From Rubrolithibacter danxiaensis (GTDB lineage Bacteria; Bacteroidota; Bacteroidia; Sphingobacteriales; Sphingobacteriaceae): a stretch of DNA of 64,000 nt. This document shows, one piece after another, positions 26,157 to 34,448 of this stretch. The notes beneath the pieces are model-generated. The model was not told the DNA's origin, searched no databases, and saw nothing but the letters and a program-made list of their open reading frames with translations. The DNA is taken from assembly GCF_047272945.1 (NCBI RefSeq), contig NZ_JBKOPS010000002.1, forward strand, positions 62,001 through 126,000, written 5' to 3'. Positions within the stretch are counted from its first letter, which is position 1, and each line of letters begins with the position of its first letter. The position numbers and the translations under genes are program-made.

Positions 26157-26346
26157 AGGACTTTGCTACGTCCTGGGTATGCCTTACCAGGCCAATGCCT
26201 GTGAAAAAGAATATTATTCCCAGAATACCATAAACTATTAATTCTTTTGCACCCTCAGAGTTTTGAATAAACCCAACGGCTGCATAGATCAATCCTATAA
26301 TACCTAGTATTGTTAGAATTGTCCCAAATGTTCGTTTTAAGTTCAT
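26155..26346 (-). CDS. Small two-helix membrane protein
   Basis: 63 residues from the ATG at 26346; a longer frame from 26364 runs into the palindrome upstream. Helices: FGTILTILGIIGLIYAAVGF and LIVYGILGIIFFFTGIGLV, with a short polar C-terminus (RHTQDVAKS). It is typical of small uncharacterised inner-membrane proteins in this phylum. A palindrome, tttcagttt-aaac-aaactgaaa, lies at 26350-26371 just upstream of the start and could be an operator or part of the promoter. Confidence 0.65.
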   Translation of the reverse strand: MNLKRTFGTILTILGIIGLIYAAVGFIQNSEGAKELIVYGILGIIFFFTGIGLVRHTQDVAKS

Positions 26347-26387
26347 AAGTTTCAGTTTAAACAAACTGAAACAAAAAGGCTGCCAAT

Positions 26388-26419
26388 AAAAAAAGCCTTC
26401 TGTTTTAGAAGGCCTTTTT
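26388..26419 (-). terminator. Terminator after the M13 peptidase gene
   Basis: On the minus strand a GAAGG-type hairpin (26400-26408 loop side) is flanked by a run of seven T. The stem has one bulged C. It lies 17 nt beyond the stop codon. Confidence 0.75.
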
Positions 26420-26435
26420 GAGTTTTGTTTTAAAA

Positions 26436-28478
26436 CTACCAGATCTTTATCCGCTGGTTTTCGTCTTTGTACATTTTATCTCCTTGTTTTACTCCAAAGG
26501 CATCATAGAATTCCTTCATGTTTGAAAGCGGGCCGTTTACACGATACATTTCGGGTGAGTGCGGATCTACATTAATAAGCATTCTTGCTCTTTCATCACG
26601 TTTTTTAATTCTCCATACCTGGGCGAATGACAGGAAGAAGCGCTGATCGGGTGTTAAGTCATTAATTTTATCATTCCCTTTTCCCTGTTGGGTTCTTTTA
26701 AATGCTTCGTAAGCGATGGCTAAGCCGCCAATATCCGCAATATTTTCCCCAAGAGTTAATTTGCCATTTACATGCAAGCTGTCAAGAACTACATAATTAT
26801 TGTATTGTTCTACCACCTGTTTTGCTTTCTGATTAAATTTCTCTGCATCTTCGGCCTTCCACCAGTCTTTCAAATTGCCTTCCATGTCGTATTGCCTTCC
26901 CTGGTCATCAAAACCATGAGTCATTTCGTGGCCAATTACCGCTCCGATAGCGCCATAATTTATAGCGTCATCTGCATTAAAATCGAAAAATGGGAACTGA
27001 AGAATTCCTGCCGGAAATACGATTTCATTGAAGCTGGGGTTGTAATACGCGTTTACAGTAGGAGGAGTCATTCCCCACTCAGTTTTATCAACAGGCTTAC
27101 CCAGTTTGTCAATGCTTTCTTTGTAATTGTGACGTGAAATAGATTTTAAATTCTCGTAAAACTTATTTCGTTCAATCTCTACGTCGTCGTATTTCTTCCA
27201 TTTATCAGGATAACCTATTTTTTTCGTAAAGGAATTTAATTTTTCCTTTGCTCTGTTTTTTGTTTCCGGAGTCATCCAGTCTAAATTCTCAATTCGATGG
27301 TTATATACATCCTGCAGGTTATTTACCAGCGAAAGCATGCGTTCTTTGGCATTTTCAGGAAAATATTGCTTTACATATAATTGTCCTAACAGTTCGCCTA
27401 AGCCACCGTCTACACGGTTAACCATTTGTTTCCAACGCTCCTGTTGTTGTTTCTGTCCGTTTAAAACTTTTCCGAAGAACTGAAAACGAGCTTCTCTGAA
27501 AGGCTGGCTTAAAGAAGATGCAGAACCATTAAGAATACTGAATCTGTACTTATTCTTCCATACCTCAATTGGTTCTGTTTTTAATAAAGTATCCAGCGTT
27601 TTATAATAATTAGGTTGTCCTACAAGCACTGTGTCTGTTTTTATCATTAAGTGGGAAAGAAGATTATTCAGATTCACATCTGGCAGATACTTTTGAAATT
27701 CTGATACCGCATATTTATTGTAATTCTTTACCGGATCGCGTAACTCTACAGGGGTAGAATGCGATTTAGCTATTTTAGTTTCCAGCTTTAAAATCGCCTC
27801 CGCATTTTTATCAGCAGTTGCCTGGTCTGTTCCAGTTAATGTAAAAAGTTTCGAAATATACTTTTCATACTCCGCACGGATATTCTTTGTGGCTGCATCG
27901 TTATTAAAATAATAATCGCGGTTAGGGAGGCCTAATCCTGATTGTTGAAAATTTACCGCATATTTTGTGCTGATCTTATCATCAGCTCCTATATAAAAAT
28001 CAAATAACTCTCCTTCGCCTTCCTTATATAAATCAGCTGAAAGATTAATGAGATCTTTATAATTCTTTACAGCGTCAATTCGTGCTAATGAAGGTTTAAC
28101 AGGCTCAAATCCTCTGTTATTGATAGCAGTAGTATCCATGCCGCTCGCATAAAAGTCTCCTACTTTTTGCTCAATAGTTCCTTTTTGACTTTGTTTTGCG
28201 GAAACGCTGTCAAGTATTCTCCGCAGGTTTTCCTCGTTCTCATCGTTCAGGACATAAAAAGATCCCCAGCCAGTTTGCGACGCGGGAATTTCGGTATTTT
28301 TAACCCAGCTGCCGTTGGCATACAGAAAGAAATTATCTCCCGGATGCACGGTTGTATCCATCCCGTTTTTATCAAAAAAACTTTTTTGGACCGTAACTTT
28401 GTCCGTTGTCGCCTTATGAACTTTGCACGCTCCTGCAAACAGGGTACAGCTTATCAATATAATAGAATATTTCTTCAT
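26436..28478 (-). CDS. M13-family metallopeptidase lipoprotein (PepO/neprilysin-like)
   Basis: 680 residues. Lipobox at the N-terminus (LFAGAC, Cys about residue 18) indicates a lipoprotein. The zinc site GHEMTHGFDDQG has H517, E518 and H521; ENIADIGG supplies the third ligand Glu. NAYYNPSFNEIVFPAGILQ is the typical NAYY substrate-binding segment. The C-terminus ends in KIW, whereas many M13 enzymes end in CxVW. Such enzymes cut oligopeptides in the periplasm or at the cell surface. It is monocistronic. Confidence 0.95.
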   Translation of the reverse strand: MKKYSIILISCTLFAGACKVHKATTDKVTVQKSFFDKNGMDTTVHPGDNFFLYANGSWVKNTEIPASQTGWGSFYVLNDENEENLRRILDSVSAKQSQKGTIEQKVGDFYASGMDTTAINNRGFEPVKPSLARIDAVKNYKDLINLSADLYKEGEGELFDFYIGADDKISTKYAVNFQQSGLGLPNRDYYFNNDAATKNIRAEYEKYISKLFTLTGTDQATADKNAEAILKLETKIAKSHSTPVELRDPVKNYNKYAVSEFQKYLPDVNLNNLLSHLMIKTDTVLVGQPNYYKTLDTLLKTEPIEVWKNKYRFSILNGSASSLSQPFREARFQFFGKVLNGQKQQQERWKQMVNRVDGGLGELLGQLYVKQYFPENAKERMLSLVNNLQDVYNHRIENLDWMTPETKNRAKEKLNSFTKKIGYPDKWKKYDDVEIERNKFYENLKSISRHNYKESIDKLGKPVDKTEWGMTPPTVNAYYNPSFNEIVFPAGILQFPFFDFNADDAINYGAIGAVIGHEMTHGFDDQGRQYDMEGNLKDWWKAEDAEKFNQKAKQVVEQYNNYVVLDSLHVNGKLTLGENIADIGGLAIAYEAFKRTQQGKGNDKINDLTPDQRFFLSFAQVWRIKKRDERARMLINVDPHSPEMYRVNGPLSNMKEFYDAFGVKQGDKMYKDENQRIKIW

Positions 28479-28516
28479 GAATTATATATAAATTAAAGTT
28501 TAAAATTATCGAATTA

Positions 28517-31024
28517 TCAGGAATTTCTTTCGTAGCGTACTGTCATTTTTGCAATACGATCTTCCAGCGATTCTGTACTTAGTTTTTCCCGCAACCTGTC
28601 AACCATGATGGGGAATGAAAAAGGAGTTGGACGCTCGCTTTCTGTTATCACTATCTTTAATTCTGTTATCCGTTGGAGGGCAGCCCTCAGCCTGAATTCT
28701 TCCAGCTGGAACTGCAATGCTTCGTTATAAGCCTGCCGTACCAGCACATTGTCGGGCTCATATTCATTAAAAACCTGGAACAACAGGGAAGTAGATGCCT
28801 GCAGGTGCCTGTTCTTCATAACCCTTCCGGGGAAGCCTGTAAAAACCAAGCCGGCAATGTGAGCAATGTCTCTGAATCGCCTCCTGGCCATTTCATTTGC
28901 ATTCAAACTGTTTTGAATATCTCCTAACAAATTAGTGATACTGAACAACTGTTGGGTCAAACCCTCTTCTAAGGGAATAGGTTCATCACTTAAAAGCTCA
29001 AATCCATAATCGTTCATTGCGATGGAATAACTTCCTTTTTTAATTTTTCCTAAACGATAAGCGAATAAGGACGCCATTCCTTCGTGGACCAACCTCCCTT
29101 CAAAAGGGTAGAAAAAAATATGATGCCCATCCCGCGATTGAAATTTCTCGATCAGAAATTCAGATTTCTCCGGCAGATGCGATAACTGCTGTTGCAGTTG
29201 AAATAAGGGATGCAGTGCTTTAACTTCTATATCCGTTTCAATAGCATGTGCTACTTCGTCCAGTTTCTTTCTGAACATCGCTGAAAGCTGGGTTGAAAGC
29301 GGAATACGGCCACCCATCCAGCTGGGAACTTTTCCTTTAGATGATGCAGAACGCTTAACGAAAGCCGTCATATCTTTCACTTTTACAAGTTCAAGACTTC
29401 TTCCTGCAAACCAAAAGTTATCTCCAATTTTTAACCGCGCTATAAAGTCTTCTTCAATAGACCCTAAGTAGCCTCCTGTTAAATACTTTATCCGCATACT
29501 TACATCGCTCACTATAGTGCCCATACTTAAACGATGTCGCATAGCTACCCGCCTGTTGTTTACTTTATATAATCCGTTTTCAACTTCAACTTTTAAAAAT
29601 TCGTCGTATTGAGAAAGGGTTTTTCCGCCTTTGGTAATAAAGTTTAGTATCTGCTGAAATTCTTCTTCATTCAAATCAGCATATGCATAAGTTGATTTGA
29701 TCTCAGGAAAGATTTCTTGAGGCCGGAAACCGTCAGAGACAGCAAGGGTTACCAGGTATTGCATTAAAACATCCATAGCCAGCAGCATTGGGTCGCGGCT
29801 TTCAAAAATCCCTTCTTTAATCGCTTCCTTAATTGCAGCGCCTTCCAGAAGCTCGAGTGAATGTGTAGGGACAAACCAGGCTCTTGAAATAGCGCCTGGA
29901 TGATGGCCGCTTCTTCCTGCCCGCTGCATAAACCGGGCAACTCCCTTCGGGCTGCCAACCTGGATAACAGTATCTACCGGCCTGAAATCAACTCCGAGGT
30001 CGAGGCTTGAAGTACAAACAACTAATTTTAAGATTCCCTCATGCAGGGCTTCCTCCACCCAGTTGCGCAGATCATTATCTAAAGAGCCGTGGTGCATGGC
30101 AATAATACCTGCATATTCAGGGTATTTTTCTAATATAACCTGATACCAGATTTCTGTTTGCGACCGGGTATTTGTAAAGATGAGCGTTGTTTTACTCTGG
30201 GCAACAATTTCCATTACCTGTGGAAGCAGCTTAATTCCTAAGTGTCCGGCCCAGGAGAAGTTTTCGATATTTTCGGGGATGATTGATTCGATGATTATAT
30301 GTTTATCCAGGTTGGCCCGGATTAAGCGGATTTCATTTTCCTGCAGATCTCTTCCCAGCAAAACTTCAGCAGCCTGTTCTAAATTTCCAATAGTTGCACT
30401 TATTCCCCAGATCCTCAGCCGATTGGAAGATGCAGAAAACTGAACCTCAGGTTCTGGAGTTCTCTTTACTTCTTTTGCTATTGTTTTCAGACGTGCCAGG
30501 CCCAATTCTAATTGCACACCTCTTTTTGTTCCCAGTAATTCGTGCCATTCATCCACCACTACTACCTGTAAATGCTGAAATAATTTAGGATACTCTTTTT
30601 GTGCGAGCATGATATGCAGGCTTTCGGGAGTTGTTAATAGAACTTCTGGCTGTTTCTTCTTTAAATCCTGCTTCTCTTTTGCTGGTGTATCCCCGGTGCG
30701 GGTAGCAATTTTCCAGGGAATCTCCAGATCGTCCACTACCGATTGCATGGCTTTACGGATATCATTGGTAAGCGCCCGCAAAGGAGTTATCCAAAGCATT
30801 AATAAACCATTGTTTTTCCTGGTTTTATATTCGTGGGGGTAGCGGTTGATATAATCAACCAGAAAAGGAAGAAACAGAGCGAATGTTTTGCCGCTACCGG
30901 TGGGGGCATTCAGTAAACCTGAAAAGCCGTCGAGATAAGCTTTTTCCATCTCTTTTTGAAAAGGAAACTGAACCCAGTTCCTGGATTGGAACCAAGCACT
31001 GATTATTTGCTCCCCTTTGGTCAT
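28517..31024 (-). CDS. Ligase-associated DEXH-box helicase (Lhr-like)
   Basis: 835 residues. Superfamily 2 helicase of the ligase-associated DNA-damage-response type. Motif I NAPTGSGKTFALFLP, Ia TPLRALTND, II VVDEWHEL, III GISATIGN, and VI FMQRAGRSGHHPG are all present. The C-terminal winged-helix and Lhr-specific regions continue to the end. It should unwind DNA for the ligase and exonuclease encoded in the same direction upstream. A Uma2-type gene lies between it and the ligase. The phosphoesterase (PdeM) often placed next is absent; an M13 peptidase follows instead. Confidence 0.92.
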   Translation of the reverse strand: MTKGEQIISAWFQSRNWVQFPFQKEMEKAYLDGFSGLLNAPTGSGKTFALFLPFLVDYINRYPHEYKTRKNNGLLMLWITPLRALTNDIRKAMQSVVDDLEIPWKIATRTGDTPAKEKQDLKKKQPEVLLTTPESLHIMLAQKEYPKLFQHLQVVVVDEWHELLGTKRGVQLELGLARLKTIAKEVKRTPEPEVQFSASSNRLRIWGISATIGNLEQAAEVLLGRDLQENEIRLIRANLDKHIIIESIIPENIENFSWAGHLGIKLLPQVMEIVAQSKTTLIFTNTRSQTEIWYQVILEKYPEYAGIIAMHHGSLDNDLRNWVEEALHEGILKLVVCTSSLDLGVDFRPVDTVIQVGSPKGVARFMQRAGRSGHHPGAISRAWFVPTHSLELLEGAAIKEAIKEGIFESRDPMLLAMDVLMQYLVTLAVSDGFRPQEIFPEIKSTYAYADLNEEEFQQILNFITKGGKTLSQYDEFLKVEVENGLYKVNNRRVAMRHRLSMGTIVSDVSMRIKYLTGGYLGSIEEDFIARLKIGDNFWFAGRSLELVKVKDMTAFVKRSASSKGKVPSWMGGRIPLSTQLSAMFRKKLDEVAHAIETDIEVKALHPLFQLQQQLSHLPEKSEFLIEKFQSRDGHHIFFYPFEGRLVHEGMASLFAYRLGKIKKGSYSIAMNDYGFELLSDEPIPLEEGLTQQLFSITNLLGDIQNSLNANEMARRRFRDIAHIAGLVFTGFPGRVMKNRHLQASTSLLFQVFNEYEPDNVLVRQAYNEALQFQLEEFRLRAALQRITELKIVITESERPTPFSFPIMVDRLREKLSTESLEDRIAKMTVRYERNS

Positions 31025-31039
31025 GGAAATCCTTTCAAG

Positions 31040-31630
31040 CTACACTTGTTTTGTCCCTTCGTAAACTTCTATTAAAGGAATTTTTAAGGAAAGAGACGGG
31101 AAGTTGAGAGCTGTTCCGGCTTCCTTATACTCTTCCAGTTCCCAGTGTCCTGTTTCGTTTATTCGAAACGCTTCTACATTAATACTTTCCGAATCTATCA
31201 AAATATATTCCTTTAGTGAGGGAATATCGCGGTATAACTTAAACTTGTCGCCTCTGTCGTAATTTTTTGTAGAAAGAGAAAGAATTTCGATGATAACAGA
31301 GGGATTTAAAATATTGTATTCATCGCTGTTCAGGGTTTCTATATTACCACAAACTATAGAGATATCAGGGTACGTAAACAAAGAGTTTTGAGGAATATGA
31401 ATTCTTTGATCGCTGTTGAAAGGCCGACAAGGATTTCCTTTTAGTTTATTTGATAAAGCGGCTAAAAGATTTACACAAATTGTATTATGGGCTATGCCAG
31501 CACCAGACATAGCAAAAATTTCTCCCATGAAATACTCATGCTTTGCATCCGCGTTCTTTTCCATCTGCAGGTATTCAGCGATGCTGTATTTCTTCTTCTC
31601 GTACGCTACGGCCGGGTCTTTAACTTCCAT
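31040..31630 (-). CDS. Uma2-family (DUF820) putative endonuclease
   Basis: 196 residues, PD-(D/E)XK-type fold. Family marks: YSIAEYLQMEKNADAKHEYF with GEIFAMSGAG, then the catalytic-like sequence TYPDISIVCG, PSVIIEILSLST and KFKLYRDIPSLKEYILID. It is thought from fold to be a nuclease; activity is not shown for most members. It begins 41 nt after the ligase stop and ends 15 nt before the helicase start, so it is embedded in the repair operon and probably co-transcribed. It could be a chance insertion or a working partner. Confidence 0.88.
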   Translation of the reverse strand: MEVKDPAVAYEKKKYSIAEYLQMEKNADAKHEYFMGEIFAMSGAGIAHNTICVNLLAALSNKLKGNPCRPFNSDQRIHIPQNSLFTYPDISIVCGNIETLNSDEYNILNPSVIIEILSLSTKNYDRGDKFKLYRDIPSLKEYILIDSESINVEAFRINETGHWELEEYKEAGTALNFPSLSLKIPLIEVYEGTKQV

Positions 31631-31671
31631 TCTGCAATTTACAATTTTAAATCGCCTGATTTAACTATAAA

Positions 31672-33288
31672 TTATACATTTAGCAGGGCTTTCAACGTTT
31701 CCAGGGTGTCTGCATCTTCAATTTTCTTATCCTGCCGCCAGCGGAGAATTCTTGGAAAACGAAGGGCAACTCCCGATTTATGCCGTGAAGAAAGATTTAT
31801 CCCTTCAAAACCAATTTCAAAAACCAGCTCTGGCTTAACCGTTCGTACCGGACCGAATTTTTCGAGAGTATTTCGTTTTACAAAAGCATCTACCTGCTTT
31901 ATCTCTTTATCTGTCAGTCCCGAATAGGCTTTAGCAAACGGAACCAGTTTATCCTCATCCCAAACCGCAAAAGTATAGTCTGTGTACAGATCTGCCCTTC
32001 GGCCGTGCCCTTTTTGGGCATAGATCATAACGGCATCTACGGAAAGCGGATCTATTTTCCATTTCCACCAATCGCCCCGCTTTCTGCCTACCTGATAAGC
32101 AGAACTTAATTTTTTCAGCATAAACCCTTCGGCATGATTTTCCCGCGATTTTTGCCGCAGTTCATAAAGTTCTTTCCAACTTTTAAAATCAATAACCGGC
32201 GACAAGCGAAAAACATCCTGGTAAGAACTGCACGAATGTAAGTTTTCCAAAATCTTTCTGCGCTCATCTAAGGGCAAGGAGCGAATATCTTCATTCTGAT
32301 ACTCGAGGCAGTCGTAAGCAATGAAAGCCATCGGACTTTCTGAGAGGATTTTTTTTGTAAGATTTTTTCTTCCTATCCTGGTTTGCAGCACATTGAAAGG
32401 CAGGGGTGCCCCATTGGCGAAACAAATCGCTTCACCGTCAAGTACAGTTCCTTCAGGTATATCATAAAGAAAGTCATGAAATTCCGGAAATTTTTCGGTT
32501 GCCAGCTCTTCACCCCTGGTCCAGACATAAATTTTTCCTTTTCGATGAATTGCCTGTGCCCGGATTCCATCCCACTTCCATTCGGCCTGCCATTGTAATG
32601 GATCTCCTAAATCCTGTTCTATCTCTTCGGCAGTTTTTACTTGGTCTGAAGTTTCCTGAATTGCATAAGCCAGATAGAAAGGATAAGGCCTTGAAATATC
32701 ATCGGAAGCATCCTGCTGCTGCATCAAGTCTGAGAAGTTAAACGTTTTTGGGTCCCAGTTGCCCATAATACGATGAGTAAGTGTTGCCGTATCAAGTCCT
32801 GAAATTTCTGACAACGCTTTAATTATAAGACTTTGTGACACTCCAACCCGAAAGCTGCCTGTTAATATTTTATTAAAAACAAACCGTTCCTGCTGCGTCA
32901 TCGATGACCAGGCATTTAACAGCCATTGTTTTTTATCTTCTTCAGTAAAACCTCCTATGCTGTTAATTTCATTGATCCAGGCTGTTAAAGAAAGATCCTG
33001 GGATTTGATTTTTTGAGGCAGCAGCAAAGATATTGTTTCTCCCAGATCGCCTACTACCTGGTAGCTTTCTTCAAAGAGCCATTGCGGGATGGCAGCCATC
33101 TCCATAGCCCAGATGCGTATTAAAGTTGCGTTAATCTGTCGCTTTGGTTTGCGGCCGGTAAACAATGCAAGCGTATTGATTTTATCTTCATCGCTCACAT
33201 GGGTAAAATATTCTTTTAAGATCCTGACTTTCTCGTTCGTTTTATTCGTTTCATCAAGGTCGGAAAATAAGCGGGCAAAGTCTTTCAT
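31672..33288 (-). CDS. ATP-dependent DNA ligase of the ligase-associated repair cluster
   Basis: 538 residues. The N-terminal all-helical domain (residues 1-200) is followed by the nucleotidyltransferase core: adenylation motif I EWKWDGIRAQ with the reactive Lys near residue 240, motif III TVLDGEAICF, motif IV FIAYDCLEY, motif V WWKWKIDPLSVDAVMIYAQ-like, and an OB domain. It seals nicks using ATP. It sits 4 nt after the exonuclease gene, in the conserved exonuclease-ligase-helicase order; the family is distinct from the NAD-dependent LigA. Confidence 0.95.
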   Translation of the reverse strand: MKDFARLFSDLDETNKTNEKVRILKEYFTHVSDEDKINTLALFTGRKPKRQINATLIRIWAMEMAAIPQWLFEESYQVVGDLGETISLLLPQKIKSQDLSLTAWINEINSIGGFTEEDKKQWLLNAWSSMTQQERFVFNKILTGSFRVGVSQSLIIKALSEISGLDTATLTHRIMGNWDPKTFNFSDLMQQQDASDDISRPYPFYLAYAIQETSDQVKTAEEIEQDLGDPLQWQAEWKWDGIRAQAIHRKGKIYVWTRGEELATEKFPEFHDFLYDIPEGTVLDGEAICFANGAPLPFNVLQTRIGRKNLTKKILSESPMAFIAYDCLEYQNEDIRSLPLDERRKILENLHSCSSYQDVFRLSPVIDFKSWKELYELRQKSRENHAEGFMLKKLSSAYQVGRKRGDWWKWKIDPLSVDAVMIYAQKGHGRRADLYTDYTFAVWDEDKLVPFAKAYSGLTDKEIKQVDAFVKRNTLEKFGPVRTVKPELVFEIGFEGINLSSRHKSGVALRFPRILRWRQDKKIEDADTLETLKALLNV

Positions 33289-33292
33289 TCAA

Positions 33293-34363
33293 TTAAATGT
33301 CTGTTTGCTGAATTCCTATAACATCGCCTTCTTCATCAACTACTTCCACAGGCAGTTCATCTTCCGCTGTTGCTTCATCGCCGCCATACAAGGTTTTTGC
33401 TTCGTGTGCATCGTATCCTGATTCAGAAAGAAACCTTGCAAACGAAGCCGTATATCCATGGGTAAGATAAACGGTTTCACATTCGGTAGCTTTAATGGCC
33501 TCCAGTAAACCGGGCCAATCGACATGGTCAGAAAGTACAAAACCTCTGTCAGCTGCCATCCGTCGTTTCGCTCCGCGTAGTGCCATCCAGCCGGAACAAT
33601 ATCCGAGACTATAAGGATAAAATCTTCGCATCCAGGGAGAGCCCATTGCCGAAGGGGGACATAAAACTATCCCTTTCCTTACGTCATCTGCTTTAGTGTC
33701 TACAGTAATTCGGGTGGTGGTTTTAAGATAGACACCATTTCTTCGCAAAGCTTCGTTTGTGTTTTCAATTACTCCGTGAGTATATACTTTTCCTAATGTT
33801 AGATCTAAATGTTGCAAAAGGCGTTGAGATTTTCCCAAAGAATATCCCATCAGTACAGATACTTTACCTTCTTCCAGGTTCTGTTTCCACCATGAATTAA
33901 CAGCTGCGTACACTTCTTCCTGCTCTTTCCATTTATAAACAGGCATACCAAACGTACATTCAGAAATAAATGAATGGCATTTTATTGGTTCAAAGGGTGC
34001 ACACGTTCCGTCATCCTCAAGCTTATAGTCTCCCGATACGACCCATACTTCACCTTTATATTCAACTCTGATCTGGGCAGAGCCGATAATATGTCCGGCA
34101 GGATGGAAGGAAATTTTAACACCATTTTTAACTACCGTTTCACCGTATTCTACTGTTTGAAGATTGATTTCTCCTAAGCGATATTTTAATACTTCTGAGG
34201 ATAAATAATGGGCAAGATATTTTTTATGTCCCCATTTGGCATGATCTGAGTGCGCATGTGTAATTACTGCATCATTTACGGGTTTCCAGGGGTCGATATA
34301 GAAATCTCCGGAAGCACAATAAATTCCATTATCATTAAACTCGAGCAGCGGTTTATGAGCCAT
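33293..34363 (-). CDS. Ligase-associated DNA-damage-response exonuclease (MBL fold)
   Basis: 356 residues. Metallo-beta-lactamase/beta-CASP fold: DAVITHAHSDHAKWGHK holds the HxHxDH metal motif, FHPAGHIIGSAQIRVEYKG and VVSGDYKLEDD follow, and VLSDHVDWPGL is late. Relatives of this family (SNM1/CPSF-like) trim DNA ends. It is the first gene of the repair operon; the ligase starts 4 nt after its stop. The ATG at 34363 (MAHKPLLEFNDNG) is preferred to a GTG at 34402, which lies within a terminator hairpin. The last 20 residues are acidic. Confidence 0.92.
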   Translation of the reverse strand: MAHKPLLEFNDNGIYCASGDFYIDPWKPVNDAVITHAHSDHAKWGHKKYLAHYLSSEVLKYRLGEINLQTVEYGETVVKNGVKISFHPAGHIIGSAQIRVEYKGEVWVVSGDYKLEDDGTCAPFEPIKCHSFISECTFGMPVYKWKEQEEVYAAVNSWWKQNLEEGKVSVLMGYSLGKSQRLLQHLDLTLGKVYTHGVIENTNEALRRNGVYLKTTTRITVDTKADDVRKGIVLCPPSAMGSPWMRRFYPYSLGYCSGWMALRGAKRRMAADRGFVLSDHVDWPGLLEAIKATECETVYLTHGYTASFARFLSESGYDAHEAKTLYGGDEATAEDELPVEVVDEEGDVIGIQQTDI

Positions 34364-34402
34364 AGAAAATAAACCTGCAACTAACAGAATGGTTTTAAAC
34401 AC

Positions 34403-34428
34403 AAAAACCCGGACTAACCCAGGTTTTG
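34403..34428 (-). terminator. Terminator after the tail-specific protease
   Basis: On the minus strand, AAAACC (34427-34422) pairs with GGTTTT (34409-34404), with an inner GG/CC pair after a mismatch, then a T-rich tail. It lies 20 nt beyond the protease stop codon. Confidence 0.55.
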
Positions 34429-34448
34429 CTATTCATTCTATATTAAAT

